A program made the translations under genes and the position numbers. From Gremmenia infestans (taxonomy: Eukaryota; Ascomycota; Leotiomycetes; Helotiales; Hamatocanthoscyphaceae): a DNA stretch of 64,000 bases. How positions within the stretch are numbered: position 1 is the first letter of the stretch; each line of letters begins with the position of its first letter. The notes under the pieces were generated by a model. It was not told where the DNA came from, did not search any database, and saw only the letters and a program-made list of their open reading frames with translations. This document shows, piece after piece, positions 22,489 to 34,609 of the stretch. The DNA is taken from contig JAFEVB010000005.1 in NCBI GenBank assembly GCA_032629725.1, positions 1,054,001-1,118,000 on the forward strand. The letters are read 5' to 3'.

Positions 22489-25400
22489 ATGTCTTCTGCA
22501 TCTTCGAGTCTATTCTGGCATCCTGCCTTTATGCCAAATTCATCCGCAGATATAATACATACAAAACCAACCCTGGAGCCGCATTCGAGTACGTTTCCAA
22601 CAGAACACGCCATCTTCGAAGATTCGAAACCGGATTCATCCATGGTTCCATCGAGATTAGATACCCGAGAGCCCCCAGCGCAGGCTTTAGGAGACTTCGA
22701 GCCAATACCAGATAATACTGCCCATCCAGAACTACCCAACCTCCGAGATGCGCTCGCGACATCCTTGGCAAGTCCAGGAGGGTGGAAATGGATGAGAGCC
22801 CAGTGCATAATGGCATCGACATGCCAGAAACTGCCGGAGAAGACAAAGCCGAGTTTCCATCAGAAGTGCCTTCAAACGAAAGTAAACACCTCAGTACAAT
22901 GTCGTTTGCGAGGACCGCCCAGGAGGTTAACTGGGGGGAGGATGATGAAGTTGATCCGGAATGGAATCTTTCTAGAGCGGATACAGACCCTTTCAAATTG
23001 ATGGCCAAAACAGACCGGACGAACTCATTTCCTCAAGTTCCACCGGCGCATTCCTCGGGGATAAATAACCACGAGGAGCCTCTGCCTCAGAGCCAGGCGG
23101 AGGAAATAATGAAAGAAGCAGAGCAAGAATCCAGAGATCTCTTTGGAGATGAGGCACATGATGGAGAGGACGATTTTTTTGCTCAGCAAGCAAGCTCTGA
23201 GCATGAACTTTTCCCGGAGCCCCACCATGACGGGAGAGATGAAAGCGTTCAGACGGACTTTGGGCAGACATACGGAGGCGATTTCCAGCAAGAAGAAGGA
23301 CAGGAAGACCAGGCCCGGTATGAGGAAGGTATTCCCCTTGTACGATCAGCGGAGGACCAGTATGCTGATCGTCCCCCACCTGCATTTATGGACGGTGACG
23401 AAGGAGATGAAGAAGACTTCTTTACTCAAGTCAGCAAATCAGAGCCGGCCCCTGATCAGTCTTTATCGGAACCACCAACCCTAGAACGGAAATCCACAAT
23501 GCAAGTTATGGACTCACTTCACTTCCAGCCGCATCAGCAAACCCATCCAGATATCGTCGAAGAGACCATTGAAACATCCCAAAGCTCTTTAGACCGCGCA
23601 ACAGGGGGCGGGGTAGCAGTGTCAACGAGCACCATACTATCCCAGGTTCTTGGCGATCCAGAAGCCCCCATCCACAGTGAAGCGGAAACTTTGACTGCTC
23701 TGAGGATGGATTCTGCAGATGGAGATCTGGCTGAGAAATGGAAAGCTGCTTTGGCTGGTGATGAATTTCTGGATGATGACGATGAGTTCCTGGCGGATGA
23801 TGAACCCATTGATGAGGATACAGCTCTCGACCCAGCTGCTCTGTTTGGTAGTGATGATGAGGGGTTTTTGGATGACACTGATGATCAAGATGCTGAATCA
23901 AAGGCATTCAACCAAATGAGCCCTCCAATTCCAGCCCCTGTTACATCCCCGAATGGTCACGTGGTGGGATTCGATAGCTTGACTGGGGCAGCTCAACCAA
24001 GACCAGCGAGTAGCAGCAGCAGTCGCTATCTTCCAGCTGGTACCAATACAGCGGCGCCTCCGCCAGTCAACAATTATGCGCCTTCTGGGCCCATGTTGAC
24101 AGATCTTTCCAGACCTGGACTTACTACTAGCGTGTCATCTCCTTATATATCTCCAGCTACTCCTAGTTTCCCGCGACAGCAACAAGAGCCTCAACGACCA
24201 GAAATGCCAAAGGCTCAGAGCTTCGCAAACCAGTCAAAGGGCGGCTATTCATCACCGTATGATTTGCCAATGGAAGTCATGAAACCGCGAAAGCGAGTTA
24301 GCATGCAGCAAATTAATCATGGCTACAATGCACCGGCTGCAAGTGTACCGCCCCCAAGGAGTGCCAGTATGTATAACCAACCACCTCTGCCACAGTCAAG
24401 AGGATCTGGCTCAAGTTTGTCACCACCCCAGAGTAGCCATTCTACCCAGCAAAGTCAATTAGAGCCCACAGCAGGTCCGCTCAGTGCTCAACCTCCCAAA
24501 ACCATCAAAAAGCAGGCTAGTGGATTCTTTGAAGAGCTGCCTATGTCAAGTAGACCGAAGCCTGCTCCAAGACACTCGACGGGATATGGCTCTCCGACGT
24601 TACCTGGACAGGCCGGTGCACCGCCTCAATTCCCAGGACAAGTGGCGCAACCACTCTACCCTCCCCCCGTCCAACAGCAATTAGCCCCAGGGCCGCCAGC
24701 GCCACAGGGTTTGGTCGCGCCTGAACGAGTCAGTCCGTATGCATCTTTAACGACCGCCCCCGTACCTCCACCATCCATGGCCTCAAGATATTCTCCGGCA
24801 CCACCACAACCACAGGCTCATACTGCTCCCCCGGCGCTTTCGCGGTATTCTCCAGCACCACCAATTCAACGTCAACAATCTCAACCATACAATGCACCAC
24901 CTGTAAATGCTCCACCACCTCCCGTTCTTGCCCACCAACCTCGAACGTCAAGTCCACTGGCACATTTTGAGAGGAGTCAAGAACCCAGATATGGAAGTGA
25001 TCCCAGTGTCGACCGTCGAAGTAGCTCCTCGGGATACGACTCGAGTATGAGGGCCCACCATCTACCACCTACCCGTGAAGTTGATGAAAATGAGCAATTT
25101 CCAGCCTCTGCAAACCAACACTATGGTTCGCTATCGCAACAAACTCTGTCACGACCACCCCAGAACATGAGAGCTACTTCAACCCCACCTCCACCCCCAG
25201 CAATGAAGCTTGCCTCACCACCTAAACGTGCACCGTCGAATTATCTGCCCCAACAGGCATTGAGTACTACTCCACCTCAAGCATTCGCACCCCCACAAAG
25301 GTCACAAACTCAATCTCCTGGGCAAACATTTGCAAGGCCTAGACATGAAATGCCTCCATCCGCTCCATACCAACGACCAGCTTCAGTCGAGATCCCTACA

Positions 25401-28400
25401 TCGCCCAAAGCACAACCAGGTCCGGCTATGCAGCCAATATTTCCTCAGTCTCGCGGTAGAGGTTTCTCCCAGGCTTTGAATTACATTGCTCCCACTGATG
25501 GCCGAGAACATGACCCTATGCAACGGTGGAGAGGTGCTCCTATCTTTGTCTGGGGTGTTGGAGGGACAATTATCACATCATTTCCCAAAGACGTCCCGAG
25601 GTATGGCATGAATCAATCAGTACCCATGATTATTCGTAGCCCTGGAGAAGTGAGGACTCGAAATATCAAGGACATCGATCCTCTCCCACAACGAATGACA
25701 AGCTTTCCTGGCCCTCTGAAAGGGAAGTCCAAAAAGAAGGATGTTGCGGCCTGGCTCACTGCTGGTGTCGAAATCCTGGAGCAGAATGCGTCGTATCTCC
25801 GAACGGTGACCCACCTTTCCCATGAAGACAAGCGGACCGAAGAACGCATCATTCTTTGGAAGATCCTGCGAGTCTTCATCGAAAATGACGGTGTTCTGGA
25901 AGGTAACCCAGTAGTCGAAAAGGCCGTTCGGGCAGTGCTATCTCCCGACCTCGATGTCGAAAACACGACCGAAAAACCTTTGTACGCAACTGGAGCCGAT
26001 CTCTCAGGAATCACACATTCTTCGAACTCTGGAATAAGAGCCGACCCGGTGGATGCTTATGCAGTTGACCAATTAAGGAAACACTTACTTCGTGGTGAAC
26101 GCGAGAAGGCTGTGTGGGAGGCGGTTGATAAGCGATTGTGGGCGCATGCCATGCTAATTTCCAACACCGTGTCGAAAAGTCTTTACAAGCAAGTCGCTCA
26201 AGAGTTCGTACAAAAAGAAGTCAAGAACATCGGCGAGAACACCGAATCTCTCGCTGCACTTTATGATATATTTGCTGGCAACTTCGAAGAGAGTATAGAT
26301 GAGCTTGTTGCGCCCTCAGCTCGAGCCGGTTTCCAGATGGTTAGCACATCGAATCCTACCGGACCTTCGAAAGATGCGCTTGATGGGCTAGATAGGTGGA
26401 GAGAGACCCTCGGGCTTGTCTTGAGCAACAGAAGTACCGATGACAACCAAGCTCTCAATTCTATGGGCAAACTTCTGTCTGGTTACGGTCGAGCAGAGGC
26501 AGCTCATATTTGCTTCTTGTTCGCTCGAAGTCTTTCGATTTTTGGTGGCATTGACGATCCCTCAGTCAATATTGTACTCGTCGGATCAGATCACCTCAAA
26601 CAGCCATACGAATTTGACAAAGAGATGGAACCCATTCTACTAAGTGAAGTGTTTGAATACGGCATGTCACTTTCCAGCGTCTCGAATGTAGCAGCCTCGA
26701 GCCCTCACCTATCAATTTACAAGATGCAACACGCTACGCTTCTTGCCGAATATGGGTATAGGGAGAAAGCCCTCCAATACTGCGAATCTATTGCTGCGTC
26801 CATTACTTCTCAGACTCGAAGGTCACCTTACCACCATACTCTATTGGTATCCGCTTTGGACGACCTCAGTAAACGATTGAAGCAGTCTCCTAGAGAAGAG
26901 ACTACTGGGTGGATATCGAAGCCTAGCATTGACAAAGTTTCCGGATCTTTAGGCTCCCTATTCAACAAATTTGTCGCTGGGGACGAAGATAAGGAGGGAT
27001 CAGGATCGATTGCTGGAAGTGGAACCGAAAGTGGGCCTTTTGCTAGGATTGCTGGTGGCACTCCGACAATTAGTCGCTCCCCGTCTACCACAGATATCTA
27101 TGGATCCCATAACGGAGGATTAGGCATCAATGGCACTGCTATTGCCGTCCCAGCTACCAGAGCTTCGTCAAAGTACGCCCCAAATCGTACTTACACACCA
27201 GAGCCTCTCACTGCTTCCTCTTATGGCTCCCGCCCTCGAAGTTCGTTGGAAGAGAGATCATCTAGTGAGCATCGAAGATATGAGCCTCAGCGCCAAATGT
27301 CACAAATGTCAGATTATCAACCTAACTCGCAACCGGCTGCGAATCATTATGTCCCGCAAGCGAACACAGGATATGCGCCTCAATCAGCCTATGCTCCATC
27401 CAACGGCTCACCATACGCTCCTCAGCAAACAACCCCGATCACCGAACAACCCCCTTCAAATATATATTCCTCGCCACAGCCGCTTAACAACTTTGGTGAA
27501 CTTCAACCTGGAAACTCGTATGCACCAGTCGAACCGTCTCCCCAACAGAACTCTGAATATGAGCCTTCAAATTCTAATGGCTATGAACCACCAGCTTCTA
27601 GTGGTTATGAGCCACCATCCAGTAGTTATCAGCCGTACGAGGAGCCAGATTCTCCTGTTGAGACCAAACATAAGAAAAAGTCTTTCATGGATGATGATGA
27701 TGAAGGTCCAGGAGCATCTGCAACTCAGGAGAAAACCAAGGCGGAAAAAGACCGGGAAGCGGACGAAGCTTTCCGGAAAGCCGCAGAAGCAGATGGTAAG
27801 CACAAACTTCCCCCTTTCCTTGTCATTACTAACAAATCCCACCAGCCCAAAAGTCTTCTGCAGCACCCGCAAAGAAAGGCTGGGGCCTCGGTGGCTGGTT
27901 CACCAAAAAAGAACCCCAACAAGACATGTCGCAATCCGGGAAACCCATCCGCGCCAAACTCGGCGAAGCATCCTCCTTCGTCTACGACCCAGATCTCAAA
28001 CGCTGGGTCAACAAGAAAGGCGGCGATGTCGCGCCCACACCTGCTTCTACTCCTCCGCCGCCGCGCGCTGTTGGGCCGCCGAGAACGGCATCCGTGCCGC
28101 CTGCTAGTGCGCCTACGAGTGCGCCGAGGGCCATTCCGACCGCTATGAGGGCTTCAAGTGATTATGGTGGGCTTACGGGAAGTCCATTGACACGGTCTGA
28201 TGGCCCACTACCACCGTCGAGTCTGGGTACGGAGAGTTTGGTGCCGCCTTCTATGGTGCGGAGCGTGAGTAATGGTTCTGCGGCTGGTGGACCACCGACT
28301 GCACCACCCAGCCGGCCGAGCACGAGCATGAGTAATGCGAGTAGTATTGATGATTTGCTTGGTCCTGCGACTGGTGGATCGCGAAAGGGGACGACGAGAA

Positions 28401-28456
28401 AGAAGAAGGGGAGAGGGTATATTGATGTGATGGGTGGCGATAAAGGGTCGTCGTAG
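22489..28456 (+). CDS. SEC16: SEC16 COPII coat scaffold; apparent frame break near the start
   Basis: The main frame runs from ATG 22788 to 27795, then a 50-nt intron (27796-27845; GTAAGC, TTACTAAC, CACCAG), then 27846-28456, giving 1872 aa. Landmarks are the acidic SFARTAQEVNWGEDDEVDPE near the start, a long Pro/Gln/Ser-rich linker, the central conserved domain (IFVWGVGGTIITSFPKDVPR), the ACE1 helical region (LLRGEREKAVWEAVDKRLWA) and the C-terminal KPIRAKLGEASSFVYDPDLK. Sec16 organises ER exit sites by binding Sec23/24, Sec13/31 and Sar1. An upstream ORF from ATG 22489 in another frame (LFWHPAFMPNSSADI ... LRDALATSLASPGG) looks like the normal Sec16 N-terminus. It would fuse to the main frame by one base change at the G-run 22778-22785. 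No intron fits, so the true start is uncertain. Confidence 0.93.
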
Positions 28457-29024
28457 TGTGGAGTGGGAAATGGTATATGAGTTGAGGTGATCTCCGTACG
28501 TGGAATGGGACATGATTTGGGATGAGAGGATTTTGGACGGAGTGTATATTAGATTCGGAATGGTAGGAGAGGGGAACTTAGCATTGTTGTAATTTGTATT
28601 ATAGTTATATTTTGCGTTCATGAGCTCGCTGATAGCTTTTGGGAATGGAGATGACGAATTTTCCGTCTTTTTGTCTGGATATAGGTGCTTCTGGTTGATG
28701 CTAGATTAATAGGGCTATATATAGATCCACGTATGAGCAAACAATAAAACATCAGGATATACTTATTCATGTCTTAGTGATCTATGAAGAGGCCTCTTCT
28801 ACCTAGTTTTAAATTGGTAAAAAAGGAGCAATATGTTTAGATATAGAGGTGGAAGTGCAAAGGGGTACAGGATCTGAAATCCCTGCACTAAGGATTCTTC
28901 ACCGCCTAGGGATGACGTGCATGGCATGCATGGATGGCAGAAAATAAATGTTTCGAGTCTTCGGCGCGTCGACGACTTCATTCTAGTAATTCTAATCTTT
29001 CAACTTTATAATAGCAACTTCTGC
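28457..29024. other. Intergenic
   Basis: This is the 3' region of SEC16 and the upstream region of the flavoprotein gene. I see nothing gene-like. Confidence 0.5.
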
Positions 29025-30164
29025 ATGAAATTGGCACGTCCGCCCATGAGGCAATGCCTCTCAAGGCCACTAATAACCCCTTCACGTGCCACCCATCTAC
29101 CATCCTCCCCCAACCACCACCGTCCATTCAGCTCTCCACCACGCCGCCCGCCCCCCAAGTCAAAATGGATAATACGCGGCTGCGTCCTCGCAATACCCAC
29201 ACTATCCTACATCACATACATAAACGTCTTGCCCCACGGCCCGAAAATATTCGATCCCCCGCGCTTCACGCCCTTCTCGATTACTAAATGCGAGCATGTT
29301 AGTCCGACGAGTATAATTCTTTCGCTGAGGCCGAAGGACGCGAGGAGTATTGAGTCCGAGGATCCGTATGGGGAGGTTTGGGGGAAGGGGACGTGGAGCG
29401 TGGAGGTTAAGCAGCCGGAGCTGCAGATTGCGAGGTCGTATACGCCGTTGCCGCCGGGCGTTGGAGCTGGAGGTGGAAGTGAAAGTGGAGGGGCCGATTT
29501 AAGGTTTTTGATTCGCAGAGAGGAGAGGGGGGAGGTGTCGCGGTATTTGCATAGCCTGCCTTTAGGCGCGCAGGTTGAGTTGAGGGGGCCCAAGGTAGAG
29601 GTTGAGTTGCCGGCCGAGGTGTCGGATGTGGTGTTCTTGGCTGGGGGCACGGGCATTGCGCCTGCGCTACAGGTTGTGTATACTCTGTTGGAGAGGAGAA
29701 AGGGGGATGGGGGTAGGGATAGGCTGCCAAATATCCGCATCGTTTGGGCGAACCGGAAACGGGAGGATTGTGTAGGTGGTTATGGCGGAGATCATAATCC
29801 TCCTACAGGGGATAGGGACGGGAATGCAGCTCCTGGTCACATAGTCCGGGAGCTCCAAGGCCTACAGGAGAAATACCCGGAGAACCTCCAAGTGCAGTAT
29901 GTGGTTGACGAAGAAGGCACAATGCTGGACCAGAAACGCATCACATCGTTGCTCAACACACCACAATCTGACGCCAAAACCGTCAAGTACTCACCCGTCA
30001 CAACGCGCATCGACTCAAAGCTGCTATTTGTGTCTGGGCCCGAGGGCTTCGTAGACTACCTTGCCGGCCCGAAGAAATGGGAAGGCGGAAAAGAAGGGCA
30101 GGGTGAACTCGGGGGCGTTCTACGACGTATGGGGATTCGGGATTGGAAGGTCTGGAAGCTATGA
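29025..30164 (+). CDS. Cyc2/cytochrome-b5-reductase-like mitochondrial flavoprotein, 379 aa
   Basis: This is a single exon. The frame is open upstream, and ATG 29025 is chosen because it begins a basic, Arg/Ser/Pro-rich leader that looks like a mitochondrial presequence. ATG 29046 is an alternative. A membrane segment follows at about residues 50-70 (GCVLAIPTLSYITYINVL). The FAD-binding FR-type fold begins at FTPFSITKCEHVSPTSIIL, with the FAD signature ARSYTPLPPG and the NAD-binding FLAGGTGIAPALQVVYTL. Together these match ferredoxin-reductase-type flavoproteins of the inner membrane or intermembrane space. Yeast Cyc2 reduces haem for cytochrome c maturation and Mcr1 is an NADH-cytochrome b5 reductase. 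The PRFTP...VSPT start and the order of parts favour the Cyc2 side. The exact substrate is unproven. Confidence 0.8.
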   Translation: MKLARPPMRQCLSRPLITPSRATHLPSSPNHHRPFSSPPRRPPPKSKWIIRGCVLAIPTLSYITYINVLPHGPKIFDPPRFTPFSITKCEHVSPTSIILSLRPKDARSIESEDPYGEVWGKGTWSVEVKQPELQIARSYTPLPPGVGAGGGSESGGADLRFLIRREERGEVSRYLHSLPLGAQVELRGPKVEVELPAEVSDVVFLAGGTGIAPALQVVYTLLERRKGDGGRDRLPNIRIVWANRKREDCVGGYGGDHNPPTGDRDGNAAPGHIVRELQGLQEKYPENLQVQYVVDEEGTMLDQKRITSLLNTPQSDAKTVKYSPVTTRIDSKLLFVSGPEGFVDYLAGPKKWEGGKEGQGELGGVLRRMGIRDWKVWKL

Positions 30165-30505
30165 ATGAACTGGACTGCGTCTAAACAAACCGTTTTTTGT
30201 GAACCGAGTATGGATTCGATCGAGCCTGAGGATTTGATGAAAAAAATACGTCCGTTGGCCGCGCAAGGGCAAAGCAAAGGCAAAAGGGTGTTCTGCACCC
30301 GCCACAACACCATGCCCTCGGAGTTATCCTACGGGAAACCCGTTAATAAGTCTTACATCACCCCGCGTCACGATTTGCAGGGCTATCAGCAGATCAGACG
30401 TGGTATGGACTACGCTAGTCCAGTATTATAGATTTGTACCAAACCATTGTGTATAATACATCTCCTACTTGCCAAATTCAAAGCTACATGGACCAAGCTA
30501 CCCCC
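30165..30505. other. Short intergenic gap between convergent genes
   Basis: I see nothing beyond 3' untranslated sequence of the flanking genes. Confidence 0.5.
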
Positions 30506-33500
30506 TCACTCTTCACTCATCAATTTCTCCCAAAGATATTTGTCTCCCCTCCTCCACTCTCCAACCTTTTCGCGGATACTCTCCTCGTCACCATCATACC
30601 ACTCCCCAACCATCTCCCGCACCCTCCCTGACAGATCTTCTCGCCGTTCCGCCTCTTCCCCCTTCCCACCTTCCACTACGTCATCCGGTCCGTCCCCAAA
30701 AAGGTCCATCGCCCCCTCCCAATGCTCTTTACGTGGTTCCGTCTCCAACCATTTCCCACCTTTCACCAAGCCATCCCGTCCGGCCTCAATAAGGTTCATC
30801 GCCAAGGCAACCCTAACAAGATTCATCGCCGCCGCGCTCTGCTCATCCACACCACGCGCAAGTCTCCCCAAATACACAGCTACGCGCAGTCGTTCCTCGT
30901 CCGTATTCAGCATTTCCGACACCGTATAAGCATCATCAGCGATCAGCGACCAGCGCAGCACATTAGCTTCGCCTTCTAGGAACTCCTGCAATAGTTCTTC
31001 CAATTCCCGCACCAAGGATTTGCATTGGTCATCTAGTGCCGCGGCGTTGGGATAGCAAGGATAGGGAAGCTGCCATAGCCGAAGTTTCGTCGTCGGAGGC
31101 AGGAAACTGCGATTGCCCTTCTGCGAATACGCATTTTTCCTCGCTACGACCAGAGCGGTTACCTTCTCTAGCACGATTTTACCGGAGGTCTGCCATTTTG
31201 CAAATTCGGAGCGCAGCGATGCTGCGTCTGCCCTGATGTTCGTCGCTTGTGTTGGATGTCGCAGGTCACGGACGAATGCATCCCATATGTCTGTGTATTT
31301 TTCTTCGTAGTAATCTAAGAATAGCGAGGCGTGCGAGAGGATCATCCGGAAGACCTGGTCAAAGGAAATAGGGTTGCGGAGCAGAGAAGTGGGATGAGGA
31401 GTTGGTTTGGCGTGGTGGATTAGGGCTAGTAGTGTTTGGGTTCCAGAGTCGCTGTATCGGCCCATGCTTTTGCCAAAGATTGAGAGCCAGTGCTGGACTT
31501 CGGGGGTATTGGAAATGTCGATGTTCCTTCTCAGGGCCTTGTTGAAGGTTGCTAGGGTGGTTGGTGGGGCTATGGTGAGGATGATGTACTGGTTGAAGTC
31601 TTCTAGTACTGTCTGGGGAAGGAATTCCGCATACGAGGTCACGAGGGTTTGCCATACCCCTGGGCTGATTGGCGTTGGTGGGAGATCGTCCACTGTTAGG
31701 TCTACTTTGTGTCTAGCCAGGAACAAAGCTACCCATTTCCGATGCTCCTTTTGAGAGAGCTCGGAGATAGGCAAGAGAAAGCGCGAGACGAATTCAGCCT
31801 TCAAGTGCTTGAGTCCGGGATACTGCCATCCTCCGGGAGCTGTGAATATAGCGTTTAGAAGAGGTGGCAGCTCTCTTGAAATGTCAGACGTCTCCGGAAC
31901 CGTCCCCGTTTCTCGAGCTTCCGTCCAATCCTCCGGTCGCGGTGGTCGACGCTCGTTGATGCTTCCCACGACGGGTATAATTGTCTCCAGAGCCCCCATG
32001 ATTTTCTCGACTAGAGGATCAGCTTTCCAGCCACTGCCAGCTCCACTACACAGGCTGTTCAGCAAGCTTAGCAGGCTGTCGAGAGTCGCGAGACGGATAT
32101 CTCGGTGCGTGCCAGCCTTGAATAGCTCTACCAACACCTCCACGGCCGCTTCTGCGGAGATGAACTCGGCGTTATCCAGAAGTTGAGCTAGATACTTGAC
32201 AGTCGTGACTTTGACAAGTGATTGAGGTGGTGCCGATTTAGGAGCCTCCTTCTCGCCAACTTGAACATACGATTGCTCTTCCAACTTCTCGCCGATAGCA
32301 GTAGCAAACGCAAGAAGCATCTCCTGGGCTTCTTTAGCGGGAAGTGATTTCATGAATGATATGGATAAAAGCTGTCTATGCCAAGAACTTGCATCCGGTC
32401 GGTCTAGTATCGTCCGAAGTACAAGCTGTCGTGCCAGTTCTGGCTTGTCACCCACTACGAGACGTTTCAAGATTTCATAAGACAGACGCTCTAAGATATC
32501 ATCTCCAGGTTGCCGGTCTTGCTTCTTACGCCTGTCTGTCCCGCTCTGAATCATAGCCTTCGTGGTAGCAGCGAGGGCTGTTGGCTCGAGCGTGTTGAGA
32601 AGGGATTTGATCGGCCTATAGGCTGCGCTGAGGAAGTCGATATTTACTTTCTCTAGCATCGCCAAAGTCCCGCCCCAGATTGCAGTATACACATCTGCAT
32701 CTGGACTCGTGTGCTTGTGTAGGTCCTTGGCGAGATTGACGCGTTTATCGATTGCGGCGCCGAATAAGAATGCCACACCGTCCCAATCAGCCTTTTGGAA
32801 TGAAGGCTCTCGTTTCGCTATGCCCATAGTCTCGTGGAGAGTCATCAAAATATCATTTGCCTTTTCCACTCTTGATGCTACTTGGTCTAGAGTAATGTTG
32901 GCAGGCAACGGCTCAGGTATTCCGGATAGCAGCTCGATGCCCTCGCTAGTCGTCACCGCATCGCGCCCGAAAACCACTTTCAGAGTAAGAGGATCACGGA
33001 CGAAGCGTTGCTGCCAGGTGATTGTCTCACCGTAGAGCTCGAGACTTCCGCTTGCAATCGCATAAGCTGCAGCTGCATTTGCAAAATGTGCTCTGTCTGG
33101 CTGCTCCCTTGCAGTAGCTGACTTCTTCCGAAGCTGATCAACAGCTGCCTCCGCCTTTCCTTGCGTTTCCTGATCATCCCGCAGTAACATGGTCAGAAGA
33201 AGAACGACGTTGAAGTTTTGCTGTGACTTGATGTCCTTATTTGCAAGAATTGAGCCCCGACCAGGTCCATTCAAGAAGCTATATTTTGGGTTTGCACGAT
33301 GAAGACCTTTCAGTAGTCGAATGGCTTGATCTTTGCTTAGGTGCTGTAATATATCGCTTGATGTCCACGGCTGTTTTGCAAGTGGCTCAAAGTCGTCGAC
33401 TTTATCAATGTCAATTCCTTTCTTGGGAACGTGTAGACAATACAGTCGAAGCAACGGCCATCTCAATTCTGGCTTGAGATTCATAGCTTTCCAAGTTCGA

Positions 33501-34609
33501 AAGAAATTCTGGGCTATGGTATTCTGTACACCACCTAGCTCCAGACGAAGGGCGGTGATAAGCAAGTATTCGTATGTTTCTGAGTTTCTGCTCCAACGAC
33601 GGGCAAGCATGGACCAAAAGCCCTTTGATTGAAATGCAAACTTGAGCGCCGGCTTGGCCTCTAGTAATTGCAGGCCCAGTTCAAAGACTTTGTGCAAATC
33701 ATTCACGTGCCATCTTTTTTTCAAAGCTCGGCGAAGGAGAGAGAATAGCACATCAGCCTCGGAGGTGGTGGTGGGCCAACGTTTATTGTTGATGTCTTTC
33801 AGGCGAGACTGCAAGACCTTTGTCGCAAAGGCCATCGATGTTGAAACTTTTGGAGTTGGTCCAGGCCAGGGTGGTTGGCGGTAGACGAAAGCTTCAAAGT
33901 ATTGAGGAAGATGCTTGTCCTTACAGCCATTGCCAAAGATATACTCAAGTACACGTCTCTGTAAGAGGGCTCCAAACGTCTTGATCAGACGTGTTGGAGA
34001 CACTCGTTGATAGAGAGGATTTGACTCGTCTTGGGAATCTAGTAATTTAGTGACAAACTCTGGCGAGCATGCCGGGACGATCTGAGCGTAGTAGTGCTCG
34101 ATAGGTCGTTTGTCCCGAGTCTGCAGTTTTGACTTGGGGTAATGCGAGGGAAGCAGTGCTTGCAGCAATTCCTCAATAGCCTGCTCTCGCTCTTCAACTC
34201 TCTGGTAACTGGGATTGCAATGTCCCATTTCTCGCGAGAGGGCTTTGACTTCTGTGACGGAAATCGTTGCAAAGATGTCAACGAGACCCTTGGTTCCACC
34301 TACCGCGCTCCATGCGGCTTGCCATTCTCGAGGGTCGCTCAGTGCTTTCCCAAAGCGCTCGATGGCTGCCGCCCGAATGGAACGTGACGACCCCTTCAGC
34401 ATGCACATTGCAATAGGTTCAGGAGATTCGGACCAGGACAGAAAGACACTGAATATTTGGGGTGGTAAGTGTTCGCTATCAATGGCTCGAAGGAGTGACT
34501 GGCAGATTAGGAGTTCTGATTCATTTTGTCGGAGGTTGTTGAGATGTGATATAAAGTCTTTCGACTTCCCATCTCGAATAAGAGATATGTTGAGCATGCT
34601 GTGCGCCAT
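30506..34609 (-). CDS. Large conserved-looking helical protein of unknown function, 1367 aa
   Basis: This is one uninterrupted minus-strand frame from ATG 34609 (MAHSMLNISLIRDGKSKDF). The composition is typical of a soluble, mostly alpha-helical protein with repeated Leu/Ala/Glu-rich helices throughout (LLQALLPSHY, LELGLQLLEAKPALKF, AVEVLVELF). There are no membrane spans, zinc motifs or recognisable catalytic signatures. The pattern suggests HEAT/TPR-like solenoid architecture. The C-terminus is strongly acidic and charged (GDEESIREKVGEWRRGDKYL). I do not recognise the family. It lies in the conserved block between the Cyc2-like gene and the NmrA-like gene, and a clean 4.1-kb ORF in a fungal genome makes it a certain gene even without a name. 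Confidence 0.85.
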   Translation of the reverse strand: MAHSMLNISLIRDGKSKDFISHLNNLRQNESELLICQSLLRAIDSEHLPPQIFSVFLSWSESPEPIAMCMLKGSSRSIRAAAIERFGKALSDPREWQAAWSAVGGTKGLVDIFATISVTEVKALSREMGHCNPSYQRVEEREQAIEELLQALLPSHYPKSKLQTRDKRPIEHYYAQIVPACSPEFVTKLLDSQDESNPLYQRVSPTRLIKTFGALLQRRVLEYIFGNGCKDKHLPQYFEAFVYRQPPWPGPTPKVSTSMAFATKVLQSRLKDINNKRWPTTTSEADVLFSLLRRALKKRWHVNDLHKVFELGLQLLEAKPALKFAFQSKGFWSMLARRWSRNSETYEYLLITALRLELGGVQNTIAQNFFRTWKAMNLKPELRWPLLRLYCLHVPKKGIDIDKVDDFEPLAKQPWTSSDILQHLSKDQAIRLLKGLHRANPKYSFLNGPGRGSILANKDIKSQQNFNVVLLLTMLLRDDQETQGKAEAAVDQLRKKSATAREQPDRAHFANAAAAYAIASGSLELYGETITWQQRFVRDPLTLKVVFGRDAVTTSEGIELLSGIPEPLPANITLDQVASRVEKANDILMTLHETMGIAKREPSFQKADWDGVAFLFGAAIDKRVNLAKDLHKHTSPDADVYTAIWGGTLAMLEKVNIDFLSAAYRPIKSLLNTLEPTALAATTKAMIQSGTDRRKKQDRQPGDDILERLSYEILKRLVVGDKPELARQLVLRTILDRPDASSWHRQLLSISFMKSLPAKEAQEMLLAFATAIGEKLEEQSYVQVGEKEAPKSAPPQSLVKVTTVKYLAQLLDNAEFISAEAAVEVLVELFKAGTHRDIRLATLDSLLSLLNSLCSGAGSGWKADPLVEKIMGALETIIPVVGSINERRPPRPEDWTEARETGTVPETSDISRELPPLLNAIFTAPGGWQYPGLKHLKAEFVSRFLLPISELSQKEHRKWVALFLARHKVDLTVDDLPPTPISPGVWQTLVTSYAEFLPQTVLEDFNQYIILTIAPPTTLATFNKALRRNIDISNTPEVQHWLSIFGKSMGRYSDSGTQTLLALIHHAKPTPHPTSLLRNPISFDQVFRMILSHASLFLDYYEEKYTDIWDAFVRDLRHPTQATNIRADAASLRSEFAKWQTSGKIVLEKVTALVVARKNAYSQKGNRSFLPPTTKLRLWQLPYPCYPNAAALDDQCKSLVRELEELLQEFLEGEANVLRWSLIADDAYTVSEMLNTDEERLRVAVYLGRLARGVDEQSAAAMNLVRVALAMNLIEAGRDGLVKGGKWLETEPRKEHWEGAMDLFGDGPDDVVEGGKGEEAERREDLSGRVREMVGEWYDGDEESIREKVGEWRRGDKYLWEKLMSEE

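Noticed and set aside
27130..28107. 325-codon plus-strand frame inside SEC16
   Set aside because: Different frame of the SEC16 C-terminal coding region. SEC16 motifs and the intron lie in the other frame.
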